Origin: Robiginitomaculum_A sp036478535
GTDB taxonomy: Bacteria > Pseudomonadota > Alphaproteobacteria > Caulobacterales > Maricaulaceae
NCBI GenBank assembly: GCA_965224735.1
Contig: OZ245059.1
Span: 620,001 to 684,000, forward strand
Length of the DNA stretch: 64,000 bases
Reading direction: 5' to 3'
The position numbers and the translations under genes are program-made. The stretch's first letter is position 1, and every line of letters begins with the position of its first letter. This document shows positions 35,647 to 44,766 of the stretch, piece after piece. The notes below the pieces were generated by a model. It saw nothing but the letters and a program-made list of their open reading frames with translations. It made no database searches and was not told the origin of the DNA.

Positions 35647-36826
35647 TTATCCTGACGAGAACGGACGTTTTGGCAATTTTGGTGGCCGTTATGTCGCCGA
35701 GACTTTGATGCCGCCAATTTTAGCTCTGGAAAAAGCCTACAAAATTGCGCGAGCCGATAAATCTTTCTGGGCAGAGTTTGATAGTTTTGCACAGCATTAT
35801 GTAGGTCGCCCAAGCCCGCTTTATTTCGCTAAAAGATTGACGGAACATGGGGGGGGCGCAAAAATTTATTTTAAACGGGAAGATCTTAATCATACTGGTG
35901 CACACAAAATTAACAATGTTCTTGGGCAATTACTTCTCGCAAAACGCATGGGAAAAACCCGCATTATTGCGGAAACAGGCGCAGGCCAGCACGGGGTCGC
36001 CACCGCCACTATGGCTGCAAGACTTGGTATGAACTGTATCGTCATCATGGGGCAGGTCGATATAGAGCGGCAAAAACCCAATGTGATTCGCATGAAATTA
36101 CTGGGAGCAGAAGTGCGCTCTGTAACATCAGGAACCGCAACCTTAAAAGACGCGATGAACGAGGCGTTGCGCGATTGGGTGACCAATGTGAATGAGACTT
36201 TTTACTGCATTGGCACTGTTGCAGGCCCGCACCCTTACCCTGAAATGGTGCGTGAATTTCAAGCTATTATTGGCCGTGAAGCGCGCGCACAAATCATGAA
36301 AACAGAAAACAGGTTACCCGATGCTGTGGTCGCTTGCATAGGCGGAGGATCGAACGCTATGGGAATATTTCATGATTTTAAATCAGATAAAAATGTACGC
36401 CTGGTTGGCGTTGAAGCGGCAGGACATGGCGTGAAAACTGGCCTGCACGCAGCGAGTCTTACGGGCGGTAGCCCGGGCATACTTCACGGCAATCGCACAT
36501 ATTTACTGCAAGACGAACATGGCCAGATCAAGGACGCTCATTCTATATCCGCGGGCCTGGATTACCCAGGCATCGGGCCAGAGCACTCCTATTTGCACGA
36601 AATTGGCCGCGCCGAATATGTTAGCTGCACGGACGACGAAGCGGTCGAAGCCTTTCACCTTTGCACACAACTCGAAGGCATCATCCCCGCACTTGAGAGC
36701 GCCCACGCCATCCCCCGTGCGCTGGATATAGCGAGCGATCTTGGCAAAGATGGCCTGATTATCCTAAACTTATCTGGGCGCGGAGACAAAGATGTGAACA
36801 CAATCGCTAATTTGATGAAAGTTTAA
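35639..36826 (+). CDS. trpB: Tryptophan synthase beta subunit
   Basis: 395-aa PLP enzyme joining indole and serine. Hallmarks: RFGNFGGRYVAETLMPPILA at the start, the PLP lysine in HTGAHKINNVLGQ, AETGAGQHGVATATMAARLG, and the phosphate-binding CIGGGSNAMGIF. The C-terminus has ALESAHAIPRAL and LSGRGDKDV. Complete and without deviations. Partner of trpA, which starts three bases after it. Confidence 0.97.
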   Translation: MSNYPDENGRFGNFGGRYVAETLMPPILALEKAYKIARADKSFWAEFDSFAQHYVGRPSPLYFAKRLTEHGGGAKIYFKREDLNHTGAHKINNVLGQLLLAKRMGKTRIIAETGAGQHGVATATMAARLGMNCIVIMGQVDIERQKPNVIRMKLLGAEVRSVTSGTATLKDAMNEALRDWVTNVNETFYCIGTVAGPHPYPEMVREFQAIIGREARAQIMKTENRLPDAVVACIGGGSNAMGIFHDFKSDKNVRLVGVEAAGHGVKTGLHAASLTGGSPGILHGNRTYLLQDEHGQIKDAHSISAGLDYPGIGPEHSYLHEIGRAEYVSCTDDEAVEAFHLCTQLEGIIPALESAHAIPRALDIASDLGKDGLIILNLSGRGDKDVNTIANLMKV

Positions 36827-36828
36827 AT

Positions 36829-37620
36829 ATGACACACCGTATTGATACGACTTTTGCAGCCCTAAAAGCCGAAAACAAATCTGGATTTATTGCCTATATT
36901 ATGGGCGGAGATCCTAGTTATGAGGCTTCGCTTGAGCTTATGAAAGCTTTGCCAGATGCGGGCGTGGATATAATTGAACTCGGCATGCCCTTTACTGACC
37001 CTGCTGCGGACGGGCCTGTGATTGAACTGGCGGGATTGCGTAGCATTAAGGCGGGCACAACCGTCATATCGATTTTAAAAATGGCCGCCGCGTTTCGCAA
37101 AAACAATGACACAACGCCGATTATTTTGATGGGTTATGCTAATCCTGTGCACAATATGGGGTATGCAAAGTTTGCCAAGGCCGCACACAGCGCAAGCGTA
37201 GACGGGGCAATTATTGTTGACCTACCGCCCGAAGAAGACGGGGAACTGCGCGCCGCGTTCGAAAAATACGGGCTTGCGCTCATCCGCCTTGCAACGCCAA
37301 CAACCGATGCCAACCGCCTACCTATCGTCACAGCAAACACAAAAGGTTTTGTTTATTATGTGTCAGTCGCAGGCGTCACAGGCAAAGCACTCGGCCAATC
37401 TGCATCTGTTGAGCATGCCGTGACCAGCATCCGCAAATCCTCTGGCTTGCCCGTTGTTGTTGGCTTTGGCGTTAAGACGCCCAAACAATCAAGTGAAGTT
37501 GCGAAGCATGCCGACGCGGTTGTCGTGGGCAGCGCCATTGTTAATGCGTTTCATAAAAGCGGGAAAGAAGCCGCGCTGGATTTGACAATCCAGCTTGCAA
37601 AAGCCGCACACAATTTATAA
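36829..37620 (+). CDS. trpA: Tryptophan synthase alpha subunit
   Basis: 263-aa TIM-barrel that cleaves indole-glycerol phosphate and channels indole to TrpB. The catalytic Glu and Asp are in IIELGMPFTDPAADGPVIE. YANPVHNMGYAKFA, VDLPPEEDGEL, YYVSVAGVTGK and VVVGFGVKTPKQ complete the family set. Last gene of the trpFBA operon; no clear terminator follows, and an IS1595-like remnant starts about 30 bases downstream. Confidence 0.97.
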   Translation: MTHRIDTTFAALKAENKSGFIAYIMGGDPSYEASLELMKALPDAGVDIIELGMPFTDPAADGPVIELAGLRSIKAGTTVISILKMAAAFRKNNDTTPIILMGYANPVHNMGYAKFAKAAHSASVDGAIIVDLPPEEDGELRAAFEKYGLALIRLATPTTDANRLPIVTANTKGFVYYVSVAGVTGKALGQSASVEHAVTSIRKSSGLPVVVGFGVKTPKQSSEVAKHADAVVVGSAIVNAFHKSGKEAALDLTIQLAKAAHNL

Positions 37621-37647
37621 AAAAGGTTCGGGGTACATTTTATTAGG

Positions 37648-37845
37648 GGCTGTCCTAGATAACGCCAATTAGGTGTTATCTATGGGATATATGAAGAAGA
37701 GTAGGAGAAGTTGGGCTAAGCAAGGTCGTTTGATTGATTGAACATTTCATTGGCGACATAAAGGATTGCCGTTCTGTAATAGCCAACTTTGATACGGATC
37801 GCGTTAATTTCAGAGTTTGCCCTTTAAAGACGAAATAAATACACT
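37648..37845 (+). mobile_element. Probable IS1595-like remnant downstream of trpA
   Basis: GGGGCTGTCCTAGATAACGC resembles an IS terminal repeat and is followed by a frame reading MGYMKKSRRSWAKQGRLID. After a frameshift the sequence continues EHFIGDIKDCRSVIANF. The start (KKSR...KQ.RLIEHF) resembles IS1595 transposase N-termini. A related scrap is at 6190-6285. Homology ends before the catalytic domain. Confidence 0.45.
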
Positions 37846-37878
37846 ACAAGCATATAACTGAAATTAAAAGGTGAGCCA

Positions 37879-38871
37879 ATACCAACTGTCTCTGTCATAA
37901 TTGTCAACTTCAACGGCGGAAAATGGCTCTGGCAGTCTGTGCACTCTTTGCTCTCTCAAACCGAAACAGACTTTGAGTGTTTCATTGTCGACAATGGCTC
38001 AACGGATGGGTCTATGGGCACGCTCCCAAAACTTGATAAACGGTTTATAAAAATGGAGCTTGGCGAAAATACAGGATTTGCGCGGGCGAATAATATCGCA
38101 GCAAAAAAGGCCAAAGCGCCTTGGATAGCCTTGCTCAATCCTGATGCTTTTGCCCGCCCTGACTGGCTAGAACAGCTGCTCATTGCTAAAAACACGAGCC
38201 TAAACACCATGATGGTTGGGTCTACACAATATTTGGCATTAGAGGAAATACCGACTTTGGACGGGTTTGGCGATTGCTATTCCATATTTGGCATTGCGTA
38301 CCGGGCCGCGCACAAAAAACTACCGCCGCAAAACCTTAAAACAGCATTTGTCTTTGGCCCTTGCGCTGCTGCTGCACTTTATCACCGCGAGAAATTCTTA
38401 AACCTTGGCGGGTTTGACGAACGGTTTTTTTGCTATCACGAGGATGTTGACCTCGCCTTTCGTATGCAATTAACAGGCGCGGAGTGTGTACAGTCAACAA
38501 AGGCTATTGTTGATCATGTCAGCTCCGCCATATCAGATACAGTGCCTGAATTTGCCGTTTACCACGGGACACGCAACCGTATTTGGACGTTTTTTAAAAA
38601 CATGCCGTGGCCTCTCCTTATCTTGCTTACCCCGCTGCATATCAGCGCAAACCTGGCCTATCTTGGCTGGAGTATTTTTCGTAAAGGCCGATTAAGACCT
38701 ACCTTTCGCGGCATTAAGGACGGTATTAAAGGTCTGCCTCAGACCTTTAGAGACCGAAAAACCGTGCAACAAAAACGCATAGTAAGCGCAAGCGAAATGC
38801 TCGGTAAAATGACTCTATCCCCAATTAAAGTCATTACACGCGGCATCAGCACGCGCACACTTCCCAAATAA
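37879..38871 (+). CDS. Family 2 glycosyltransferase (rhamnosyltransferase type)
   Basis: 330-aa GT-A fold enzyme that transfers a sugar from a nucleotide donor to a surface-polysaccharide acceptor. The fold begins PTVSVIIVNFNGGKWLWQSV and continues with FIVDNGSTDGS, the DxD-like ALLNPDAFARPDWLEQL, FGPCAAAALYHREKFLNLGG, FDERFFCYHEDVDLAFRMQL and an amphipathic C-terminus. The natural start appears to be ATA at 37879: AAGGTGAG lies five bases upstream and the family expects Met there, but no ATG, GTG or TTG is present between the upstream stop and GTG 37939. That GTG would remove the first strand. The gene upstream is an IS remnant; kdsD follows. Confidence 0.8.
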   Translation: MPTVSVIIVNFNGGKWLWQSVHSLLSQTETDFECFIVDNGSTDGSMGTLPKLDKRFIKMELGENTGFARANNIAAKKAKAPWIALLNPDAFARPDWLEQLLIAKNTSLNTMMVGSTQYLALEEIPTLDGFGDCYSIFGIAYRAAHKKLPPQNLKTAFVFGPCAAAALYHREKFLNLGGFDERFFCYHEDVDLAFRMQLTGAECVQSTKAIVDHVSSAISDTVPEFAVYHGTRNRIWTFFKNMPWPLLILLTPLHISANLAYLGWSIFRKGRLRPTFRGIKDGIKGLPQTFRDRKTVQQKRIVSASEMLGKMTLSPIKVITRGISTRTLPK

Positions 38872-38895
38872 ACCAATGTCTGTTAAGAGGCCATT

Positions 38896-39861
38896 ATGAG
38901 TAAATTCAACGCTATAGAAACCGCGCGCCGCGTCATTAAAGTCGAAAGTGAAGGCCTGAGCGCTTTGTCCAAAATTTTAAATAAAAGTTTTGAGGAAACT
39001 ACGGCCCTTGTAAAAGATATAAGCGGTCATGTCGTCCTAACGGGCGTTGGAAAAAGCGGCCATGTAGCGCGTAAAATATCCGCAACATTTGCCTCAACAG
39101 GAACGCCGTCTTTGTTTGTCCACCCAACCGAAGCCAGCCATGGCGATATGGGAATGATAACCAAAAATGATTGCGTCATCGCCCTCTCACGTTCTGGCGA
39201 AACCAAGGAGCTTGCAGACATAACGCGCTATTGCAAACGCTTTTCTGTGCCCCTTATTGCTATGACGTGCATAAAGAGCAGTACACTTGCCAAAGCCAGC
39301 GATTATCTGCTTCTCCTGCCCGATAGCCCCGAAGCGTGCAATGTTACGGGTGCGCCGACCACATCAACAACGCTACAAATTGCCCTTGGCGATGCGCTTG
39401 CGGTAGCGCTTTTAGACGCGCGCGGATTTACGGCTGGTGATTTTAAAACCTTTCATCCAGGCGGCTCCCTTGGCGCGCAGCTTACCAGCGTGCGCGACCT
39501 TATGCGTAAAGGCGAGGCTATGCCGCTTTGCGCAATGAATGAAAGCATGGCAACCGCCCTTGGGATCCTTAGCACAAAGAACTTTGGCTGCGTTGGCATT
39601 ACAGATGCAAATGACGCGCTTATTGGCATGATTACGGATGGGGATATCAGGCGGCATCTTGGCGAAAATATACTAGCAATGCGCCCAGAAGATTTGATGA
39701 CCAAGGCGCCAAAAATTGTAAATCCTGACATGCTCGCCGAGCAAGCCCTACATTTTATGACAGCAAAAAAGCCCAAAGTAACACAGGTATTTGCGCTTGA
39801 AGACGGCAAACCTGTCGGGATATTACACTTACACGATTTACTCCGAGCAGGCCTTGCTTAA
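38896..39861 (+). CDS. kdsD: Arabinose-5-phosphate isomerase (KpsF/GutQ family)
   Basis: 321-aa enzyme that turns ribulose-5-phosphate into arabinose-5-phosphate, the first step to Kdo for lipopolysaccharide. The N-terminal SIS domain has VLTGVGKSGHVARKISATFA then STGTPSLFVHPTEASHGDMG and ALSRSGETKEL. HPGGSLGAQL marks the KpsF/KdsD family. Two C-terminal CBS domains follow (VGITDANDALIGMITDGDIR and FALEDGKPVGILHLHDLLRA). It converges with sdhA, with only about 50 bases between stops. Confidence 0.93.
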   Translation: MSKFNAIETARRVIKVESEGLSALSKILNKSFEETTALVKDISGHVVLTGVGKSGHVARKISATFASTGTPSLFVHPTEASHGDMGMITKNDCVIALSRSGETKELADITRYCKRFSVPLIAMTCIKSSTLAKASDYLLLLPDSPEACNVTGAPTTSTTLQIALGDALAVALLDARGFTAGDFKTFHPGGSLGAQLTSVRDLMRKGEAMPLCAMNESMATALGILSTKNFGCVGITDANDALIGMITDGDIRRHLGENILAMRPEDLMTKAPKIVNPDMLAEQALHFMTAKKPKVTQVFALEDGKPVGILHLHDLLRAGLA

Positions 39862-39914
39862 CGCCAAAAGATCCTACCATGGTTACACTAACCATCCCAA
39901 TTCCAAAACAACAG

Positions 39915-41699
39915 TTAATAAACCCGTTTTGCGGGCTTAATATAGTCTATGTCATCTGTCATAGTATAGTTGTGCACAGGGCGGTAGTTAATTTTTGATT
40001 TACCATCGTTTATCCAGGCAAGCGTATGCTTCATCCAGTTTTTATCATCTCTGTCTGGGTAGTCTTCGCGGGCATGGGCGCCACGGCTCTCGGTGCGGTT
40101 CTCGGCCGCCGTCATCGTCGCGACAGCTTGCGCCATAAGATTATCAAGCTCTAGCGTTTCGACCAAATCCGTGTTCCAAATGAGGGTTCTATCAGACACC
40201 CCGATATCTTTCATCGTGGCTTGGACTTTCAGGATTTCTTCTACGCCCTCTTTGAGGCTCACATCCGTGCGGAAAACAGAACAATGATTTTGCATCGTTT
40301 TTTGCATTTCAAGGCGGATTTTTGCTGTGCCTAATATGCCGTCCGCTGTTCTAAATTTTTCAAGACGCGCGAAGCTTTCCAGACCTGCATCATCAGGCAG
40401 GGCAATGGTCACTTCATTGGGGTCGATAATGTCAGCGCAGCGCAAACCCGCCGCGCGGCCAAATACAACCAGATCAATCAAACTGTTCGAGCCAAGGCGA
40501 TTGCCACCATGTACGCTCACGCACGCAGCTTCCCCCACAGCCATAAGGCCAGACACAACAGCGTCTGGGTTTTTTCCTTTTTTAGTCACGACTTCGCCGT
40601 GATAATTTGTCGGTATGCCGCCCATATTATAGTGCGCTGTTGGCAGGACGGGGATAGGATCTTTGGTCACATCAACGCCCGAAAAAATGCGCGCGCTCTC
40701 GGAAATACCCGGCAGGCGCTCATGCAAAACTTCAGGGTCGAGATGATCAAGATGCAAATACAGATGGTCTTTTTTCGGCCCAACGCCACGCCCCTCGCGA
40801 ATTTCAATGGTCATAGCGCGCGAGACAACATCGCGAGACGCCAAATCTTTGGCAGACGGAGCATAACGTTCCATAAACCGCTCGCCCTCAGAGTTAACCA
40901 AATAACCACCCTCGCCCCGGCACCCTTCGGTGATGAGGCACCCTGCGCCATAAATTCCGGTGGGGTGAAACTGGACAAATTCAGGATCTTGGATGGGAAG
41001 ACCCGCCCGCATAATCATAGCATTACCATCACCCGTGCAGGTATGGGCGGAGGTGCAAGAGAAGAAGATTCTATTATAGCCGCCCGTTGCGAGGATAACT
41101 GTTTTCGCGCTAAAGCGGTGCAGCGTGCCATCATCCAGTTTCCACGCCGTTATACCGCGGCACACGCCATCTTCCATAATCAAATCAAGCACAAAATATT
41201 CGATGAAAAACTTGGCCGTATGGCGTAAAGATTGACCGTAAAGCGTGTGCAGCATAGCATGACCCGTACGGTCAGCCGCCGCGCACGTACGTTGTGCTAC
41301 TGGACCCTTGCCCATATTTTGCATCATACCGCCAAATGGTCTTTGATAAATATCGCCATCTTCGGTACGCGAGAACGGTAGCCCCCAATGCTCAAGTTCA
41401 TACACAGCTTTGGGCGCTTCGCGGCATAGATATTCAATACTGTCCTGATCGCCCAACCAGTCTGAACCTTTGACCGTGTCATACATGTGCCAGCGCCAAT
41501 TATCAGGCCCCATATTGCCAAGTGAGGCCGCAATGCCGCCTTGAGCTGCAACCGTGTGAGAACGCGTTGGAAACACTTTGGAAACGCAGGCGGTTTTCAA
41601 ACCAGCCTGTGCCGCTCCAAGAGCAGCACGCAGGCCAGAGCCCCCCGCCCCGACAACGACAACATCAAAACTATGGTCGGTTATTTTTTGTTCAGGCAT
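39915..41699 (-). CDS. sdhA: Succinate dehydrogenase flavoprotein subunit
   Basis: 594-aa FAD-bearing catalytic subunit of complex II. FAD motif VVVGAGGSGLRAALGAAQAG, the covalent-flavin His region FPTRSHTVAAQGGIAASLGN, RPFGGMMQNMGKGPVAQRTC, HPTGIYGAGCLITEGCRGEG and the catalytic Arg in PTAHYNMGGIPTNYHGEV are present. The protein ends PAKRVY. It lies three bases downstream of sdhD on the same strand. The iron-sulfur subunit gene sdhB, normally next, is absent here: kdsD follows in the opposite orientation. Confidence 0.97.
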   Translation of the reverse strand: MPEQKITDHSFDVVVVGAGGSGLRAALGAAQAGLKTACVSKVFPTRSHTVAAQGGIAASLGNMGPDNWRWHMYDTVKGSDWLGDQDSIEYLCREAPKAVYELEHWGLPFSRTEDGDIYQRPFGGMMQNMGKGPVAQRTCAAADRTGHAMLHTLYGQSLRHTAKFFIEYFVLDLIMEDGVCRGITAWKLDDGTLHRFSAKTVILATGGYNRIFFSCTSAHTCTGDGNAMIMRAGLPIQDPEFVQFHPTGIYGAGCLITEGCRGEGGYLVNSEGERFMERYAPSAKDLASRDVVSRAMTIEIREGRGVGPKKDHLYLHLDHLDPEVLHERLPGISESARIFSGVDVTKDPIPVLPTAHYNMGGIPTNYHGEVVTKKGKNPDAVVSGLMAVGEAACVSVHGGNRLGSNSLIDLVVFGRAAGLRCADIIDPNEVTIALPDDAGLESFARLEKFRTADGILGTAKIRLEMQKTMQNHCSVFRTDVSLKEGVEEILKVQATMKDIGVSDRTLIWNTDLVETLELDNLMAQAVATMTAAENRTESRGAHAREDYPDRDDKNWMKHTLAWINDGKSKINYRPVHNYTMTDDIDYIKPAKRVY

Positions 41700-41702
41700 T
41701 AA

Positions 41703-42086
41703 CTAAGCTCCCAACCATATTTTCAAAATCGCCATGACGCCCATAAGCCACACCCCAAATGCCACCATGGCGTTGAGGATAAGCAAGAACGAGCGCAGAG
41801 CTGTCGACGGCACATAATCAGCAATAACTTCGTTAATTCCGATGCGTCCATGATAAAGCCCTGCTGTCACCATTATCAGCAGTGTAAACGCGCCAAAGGC
41901 CGACTTCGCCCAAGCAATAAGCCCTTCATATCCGCCTGGCAGAGCTTTCATAATGCCGTATAAAAAGAACGGGAAAACAAGCGCTAAAATCATCGCGCTA
42001 ACGCGGCTAGTGATAAATTCGTGAACGCCTTCATTTGCAGCCCCGTGGCCGCGTACTTTACTTAAATCAGTTCTTAGATCGTTCAT
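41703..42086 (-). CDS. sdhD: Succinate dehydrogenase membrane anchor subunit D
   Basis: 127-aa integral membrane subunit with three helices (VSAMILALVFPFFLYGIMKA, FGAFTLLIMVTAGLYHGRIG, FLLILNAMVAFGVWLMGVMA). The start region GAANEGVHEFITSRVSAMIL and the heme/quinone-side HGRIGINEVIADYV fit SdhD of alphaproteobacteria. It overlaps sdhC by four bases (ATGA). Confidence 0.92.
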   Translation of the reverse strand: MNDLRTDLSKVRGHGAANEGVHEFITSRVSAMILALVFPFFLYGIMKALPGGYEGLIAWAKSAFGAFTLLIMVTAGLYHGRIGINEVIADYVPSTALRSFLLILNAMVAFGVWLMGVMAILKIWLGA

Positions 42087-42481
42087 GACATGCTTCCCAC
42101 CATTATAAAGGTCAGGCCAGCCGCGATAATGGCTACGGTTAAGATAATGAGCAGCGAAACCATATTGGAGGTTTTTGCATTAAACCCGTGCCCCGCGTCC
42201 CATACCAAATGGCGAATACCGTTGAGCAAATGAAAGATTAAAATGCCCGTAAAAACAAAAAATGAAAATGCGCCAAGGGGCGAGTAAACAAGGCCTTCCC
42301 AGCGCTCAAAAACTTTGGGGCCTGCCGCCATAATGGCCAAAAACAGGCAAATTTTCAAAAGACCGATGTAAAGGACAATGCCGCTCGCCCTGTGCAATAT
42401 TGACGAGAGCATGGTCGGGTGCCACTTCCAGATACTCACATGCGGCGACATAGGCCGCTCGTCACTCCATCCACCTGCCAT
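42083..42481 (-). CDS. sdhC: Succinate dehydrogenase cytochrome b556 subunit C
   Basis: 132-aa membrane subunit. The start at 42481 has GGAGGG five bases upstream; the frame runs 24 codons further but without a signal. RPMSPHVSIWKWHPTMLSSI then LHRASGIVLYIG is the family signature with the quinone-site Ser/Arg, and HLLNGIRHLVWDAGHGF carries the heme-ligand His. Three membrane helices. First gene of the sdhCDA unit; the 276 bases upstream to the divergent DUF885 gene should hold both promoters. Confidence 0.95.
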   Translation of the reverse strand: MAGGWSDERPMSPHVSIWKWHPTMLSSILHRASGIVLYIGLLKICLFLAIMAAGPKVFERWEGLVYSPLGAFSFFVFTGILIFHLLNGIRHLVWDAGHGFNAKTSNMVSLLIILTVAIIAAGLTFIMVGSMS

Positions 42482-42757
42482 AAAACCCTCCACTAAATCC
42501 AGTTGTCCAGATATAAGGGCAAACCTAAACCCGCTCGTGCTCAAGTCAAGCAATTAGGTCGCAGCGAGTCAAAAAACCACCAATCATAAAGCAAAAACAC
42601 TTCAAAATTAATGTTCAGTTTTATGAAATTCTTAAAACTAAGAGGTATGCAGAGGTCTCTCTCTATAAATCAAATGAGAAAAGTGCACTCCAACTCTTGG
42701 CACTGAGCGCAATAAAGGTTAATGATGTTGCACAGTTTTCGCCTCTAGGGACGTATA

Positions 42758-44638
42758 ATGAAAAAAATAGTAACTAGTTTGGCCATTCTAGCCTTCGTGC
42801 AAGGCGTTGGTTCTGCTCTGGCTTTTGCAGGTGAAAGCCCAGTTATTATAAAAATACCTGACGGAATTTCACTTGAGAAAATGCAGAAAATATGCACAGA
42901 TATGATTATCGTCAATGTGGATGGCCATTTTCAATGCCAATCAAAACCCTTTGATAGTTTTGATAAAATTATCGAAGATATGCAGAGCATCGATTTGCAA
43001 AATGACCCTATCGAGGCGGGGAATGAAGGCAACCGCGCTGCCTTGCGACATCTTCCCTATGTAAATCAGGAAACCAATATAGAAAATTGGAATTATACGC
43101 GCGGATTGCTACGCCGTTTTGAAAGTATAGACGCGTCAAACCTCACGGGCGAGCAAAAACTCAACCATGATTTGCTTGGCTTTGTTTTGCGGCAAAAAGT
43201 ACTGCTCTCAGGGCATGATACGGGACGTTTGCCCTTTACCAATGATACGGGGTTTTTCAATTTAATGAGCTATGTCTCGCGCCAAACCCAGTTTAAGATC
43301 GCCGAAGATTATGAAGCCTATGCGGCGCGCCTCTCTGAACTGCCGCGATTTTTTAAACAACATCAAGCCAATATGCAGCGCGGCATTGAAACAAAATTTG
43401 TGGCTTCCGCTGATATCTTGCCTAGTATTATTAACACAGTTAAAATCTATGCAAATGCTGATGTCACTAGGCATGCATTCTTTAAACCTTTCACCATTTT
43501 CCCTGATACCATTAACAAAAACGAGCAAAAGCGGCTTAAAGCCTTAGGTCAAAAAGTCATTGGCGAACAGGTTATCCCTGCCTATCAAAACTTGCTTACA
43601 TTTTTGGAAACCGAATATGCGCCTCACGCGCGCAAAACTGCGGGCATTGGCGATAGCATGCAAATGCGCGAATATTACAAAGATCTCGTCAAATATTATA
43701 CAACGCTTGATATTACGCCAGACGAGGTGCATGAAATTGGCCTCTCTGAGGTGAAACGCATACGCGGCGAAATGAACACGGTTATCAAGCAAACTGGTTT
43801 CAAGGGTGATTTCAAGAAATTTTTAGCATTCCTTCGCACAGACAAACAGTTCTATGCCAAAACACCTGAAGACCTTCTCAAAGAAGCGGCTTGGATTGCC
43901 AAGCGTATAGACGGGCAGATGCCTCGCTATTTTGGCCGCTTGCCGCGCCTTTCTTATGGCATTATCAAAGTGCCTGATGAAATTGCGCCCAATTACACAA
44001 CGGGGCGGTATTGGAGCGGGAATGCCGCGCAAGGCCTTGCTGGGAATTTTGTCGTGAATACATATGATCTTTCCCAAAGGCCCTTATATAATTTGCCAGC
44101 GCTTGCCTTGCACGAAGGGGTTCCAGGGCATCATCACCAAATATCGCTGGCGCAGGAAATGCAAAATGTGCCAAAGTTTCGCCAAAGCTTGTATCCAAAC
44201 GCATTTGGGGAAGGTTGGGGTTTATACGCAGAAAAATTGGGCGAGGAGATGGGAATTTACCGTACGCCCTATGAAAAATTTGGCCGCCTTACCTATGAAA
44301 TGTGGCGCGCTTGCCGCCTCGTAGTCGACACGGGCATGCATTGGAAGGGTTGGAGCCGGGAGCGGGCCGAAGCTTGTTTTTTAGAAAACTCAGCCTTGAG
44401 TGAGCATAACATTCGTACCGAAGTTGACCGCTATATTTCTTGGCCAGGGCAGGCTTTGTCTTATAAAATTGGTGAGCTTAAAATTGTCGAATTGCGCAAA
44501 AAAGCGGCAGTAGAGCTTGGGCCTAAATTTGATATTCGCAAATTTCATGACGCGGTTTTGAAAAATGGCGGTATTCCTTTGAATATCTTGGAAGACCAGA
44601 TCAATATGTGGATTGCCGAGCAAAAACGGGTCAAATAA
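42758..44638 (+). CDS. DUF885 family putative metallopeptidase, exported
   Basis: 626-aa protein with an N-terminal signal peptide (LAILAFVQGVGSALAFAG). It belongs to the DUF885 family, related to M2/M3-type zinc peptidases. The zinc site is LPALALHEGVPGHHHQISLA (HExxxGHH variation of HExxH typical of DUF885). Supporting regions are YWSGNAAQGLAGNFVVNTYD, FGEGWGLYAEKLGEEMG and the C-terminal SWPGQALSYKIGELKIVELR. An extra N-terminal stretch of about 80 residues with two Cys precedes the DUF885 core. Divergent from sdhC. It likely trims peptides in the periplasm; the substrate is unknown. Confidence 0.88.
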   Translation: MKKIVTSLAILAFVQGVGSALAFAGESPVIIKIPDGISLEKMQKICTDMIIVNVDGHFQCQSKPFDSFDKIIEDMQSIDLQNDPIEAGNEGNRAALRHLPYVNQETNIENWNYTRGLLRRFESIDASNLTGEQKLNHDLLGFVLRQKVLLSGHDTGRLPFTNDTGFFNLMSYVSRQTQFKIAEDYEAYAARLSELPRFFKQHQANMQRGIETKFVASADILPSIINTVKIYANADVTRHAFFKPFTIFPDTINKNEQKRLKALGQKVIGEQVIPAYQNLLTFLETEYAPHARKTAGIGDSMQMREYYKDLVKYYTTLDITPDEVHEIGLSEVKRIRGEMNTVIKQTGFKGDFKKFLAFLRTDKQFYAKTPEDLLKEAAWIAKRIDGQMPRYFGRLPRLSYGIIKVPDEIAPNYTTGRYWSGNAAQGLAGNFVVNTYDLSQRPLYNLPALALHEGVPGHHHQISLAQEMQNVPKFRQSLYPNAFGEGWGLYAEKLGEEMGIYRTPYEKFGRLTYEMWRACRLVVDTGMHWKGWSRERAEACFLENSALSEHNIRTEVDRYISWPGQALSYKIGELKIVELRKKAAVELGPKFDIRKFHDAVLKNGGIPLNILEDQINMWIAEQKRVK

Positions 44639-44654
44639 ACAAACTCCCAAAAGA

Positions 44655-44701
44655 AAACCCAAAAAATCAATGAAAATTCTAATGAAAATTCTTTGGGTTT
44701 A
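44655..44701 (+). terminator. Possible terminator after the DUF885 gene
   Basis: AAACCCAAA (44655-44663) can pair with TTTGGGTTT (44693-44701). The loop is inflated by a perfect 12-bp tandem duplication (AATGAAAATTCT at 44669-44680 and 44681-44692). A second perfect hairpin, TTGAAAGCC-ATATAG-GCTTTCAA, lies at 44711-44733. Confidence 0.45.
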
Positions 44702-44766
44702 TCCCCGATATTGAAAGCCATATAGGCTTTCAATTGCCAGCGCGAATTAACCCGTTCTTAAGGTTA

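Noticed and set aside
40509..41228. 239-codon plus-strand frame opposite sdhA
   Set aside because: It is the antisense of a highly conserved gene; length alone reflects codon bias of sdhA.
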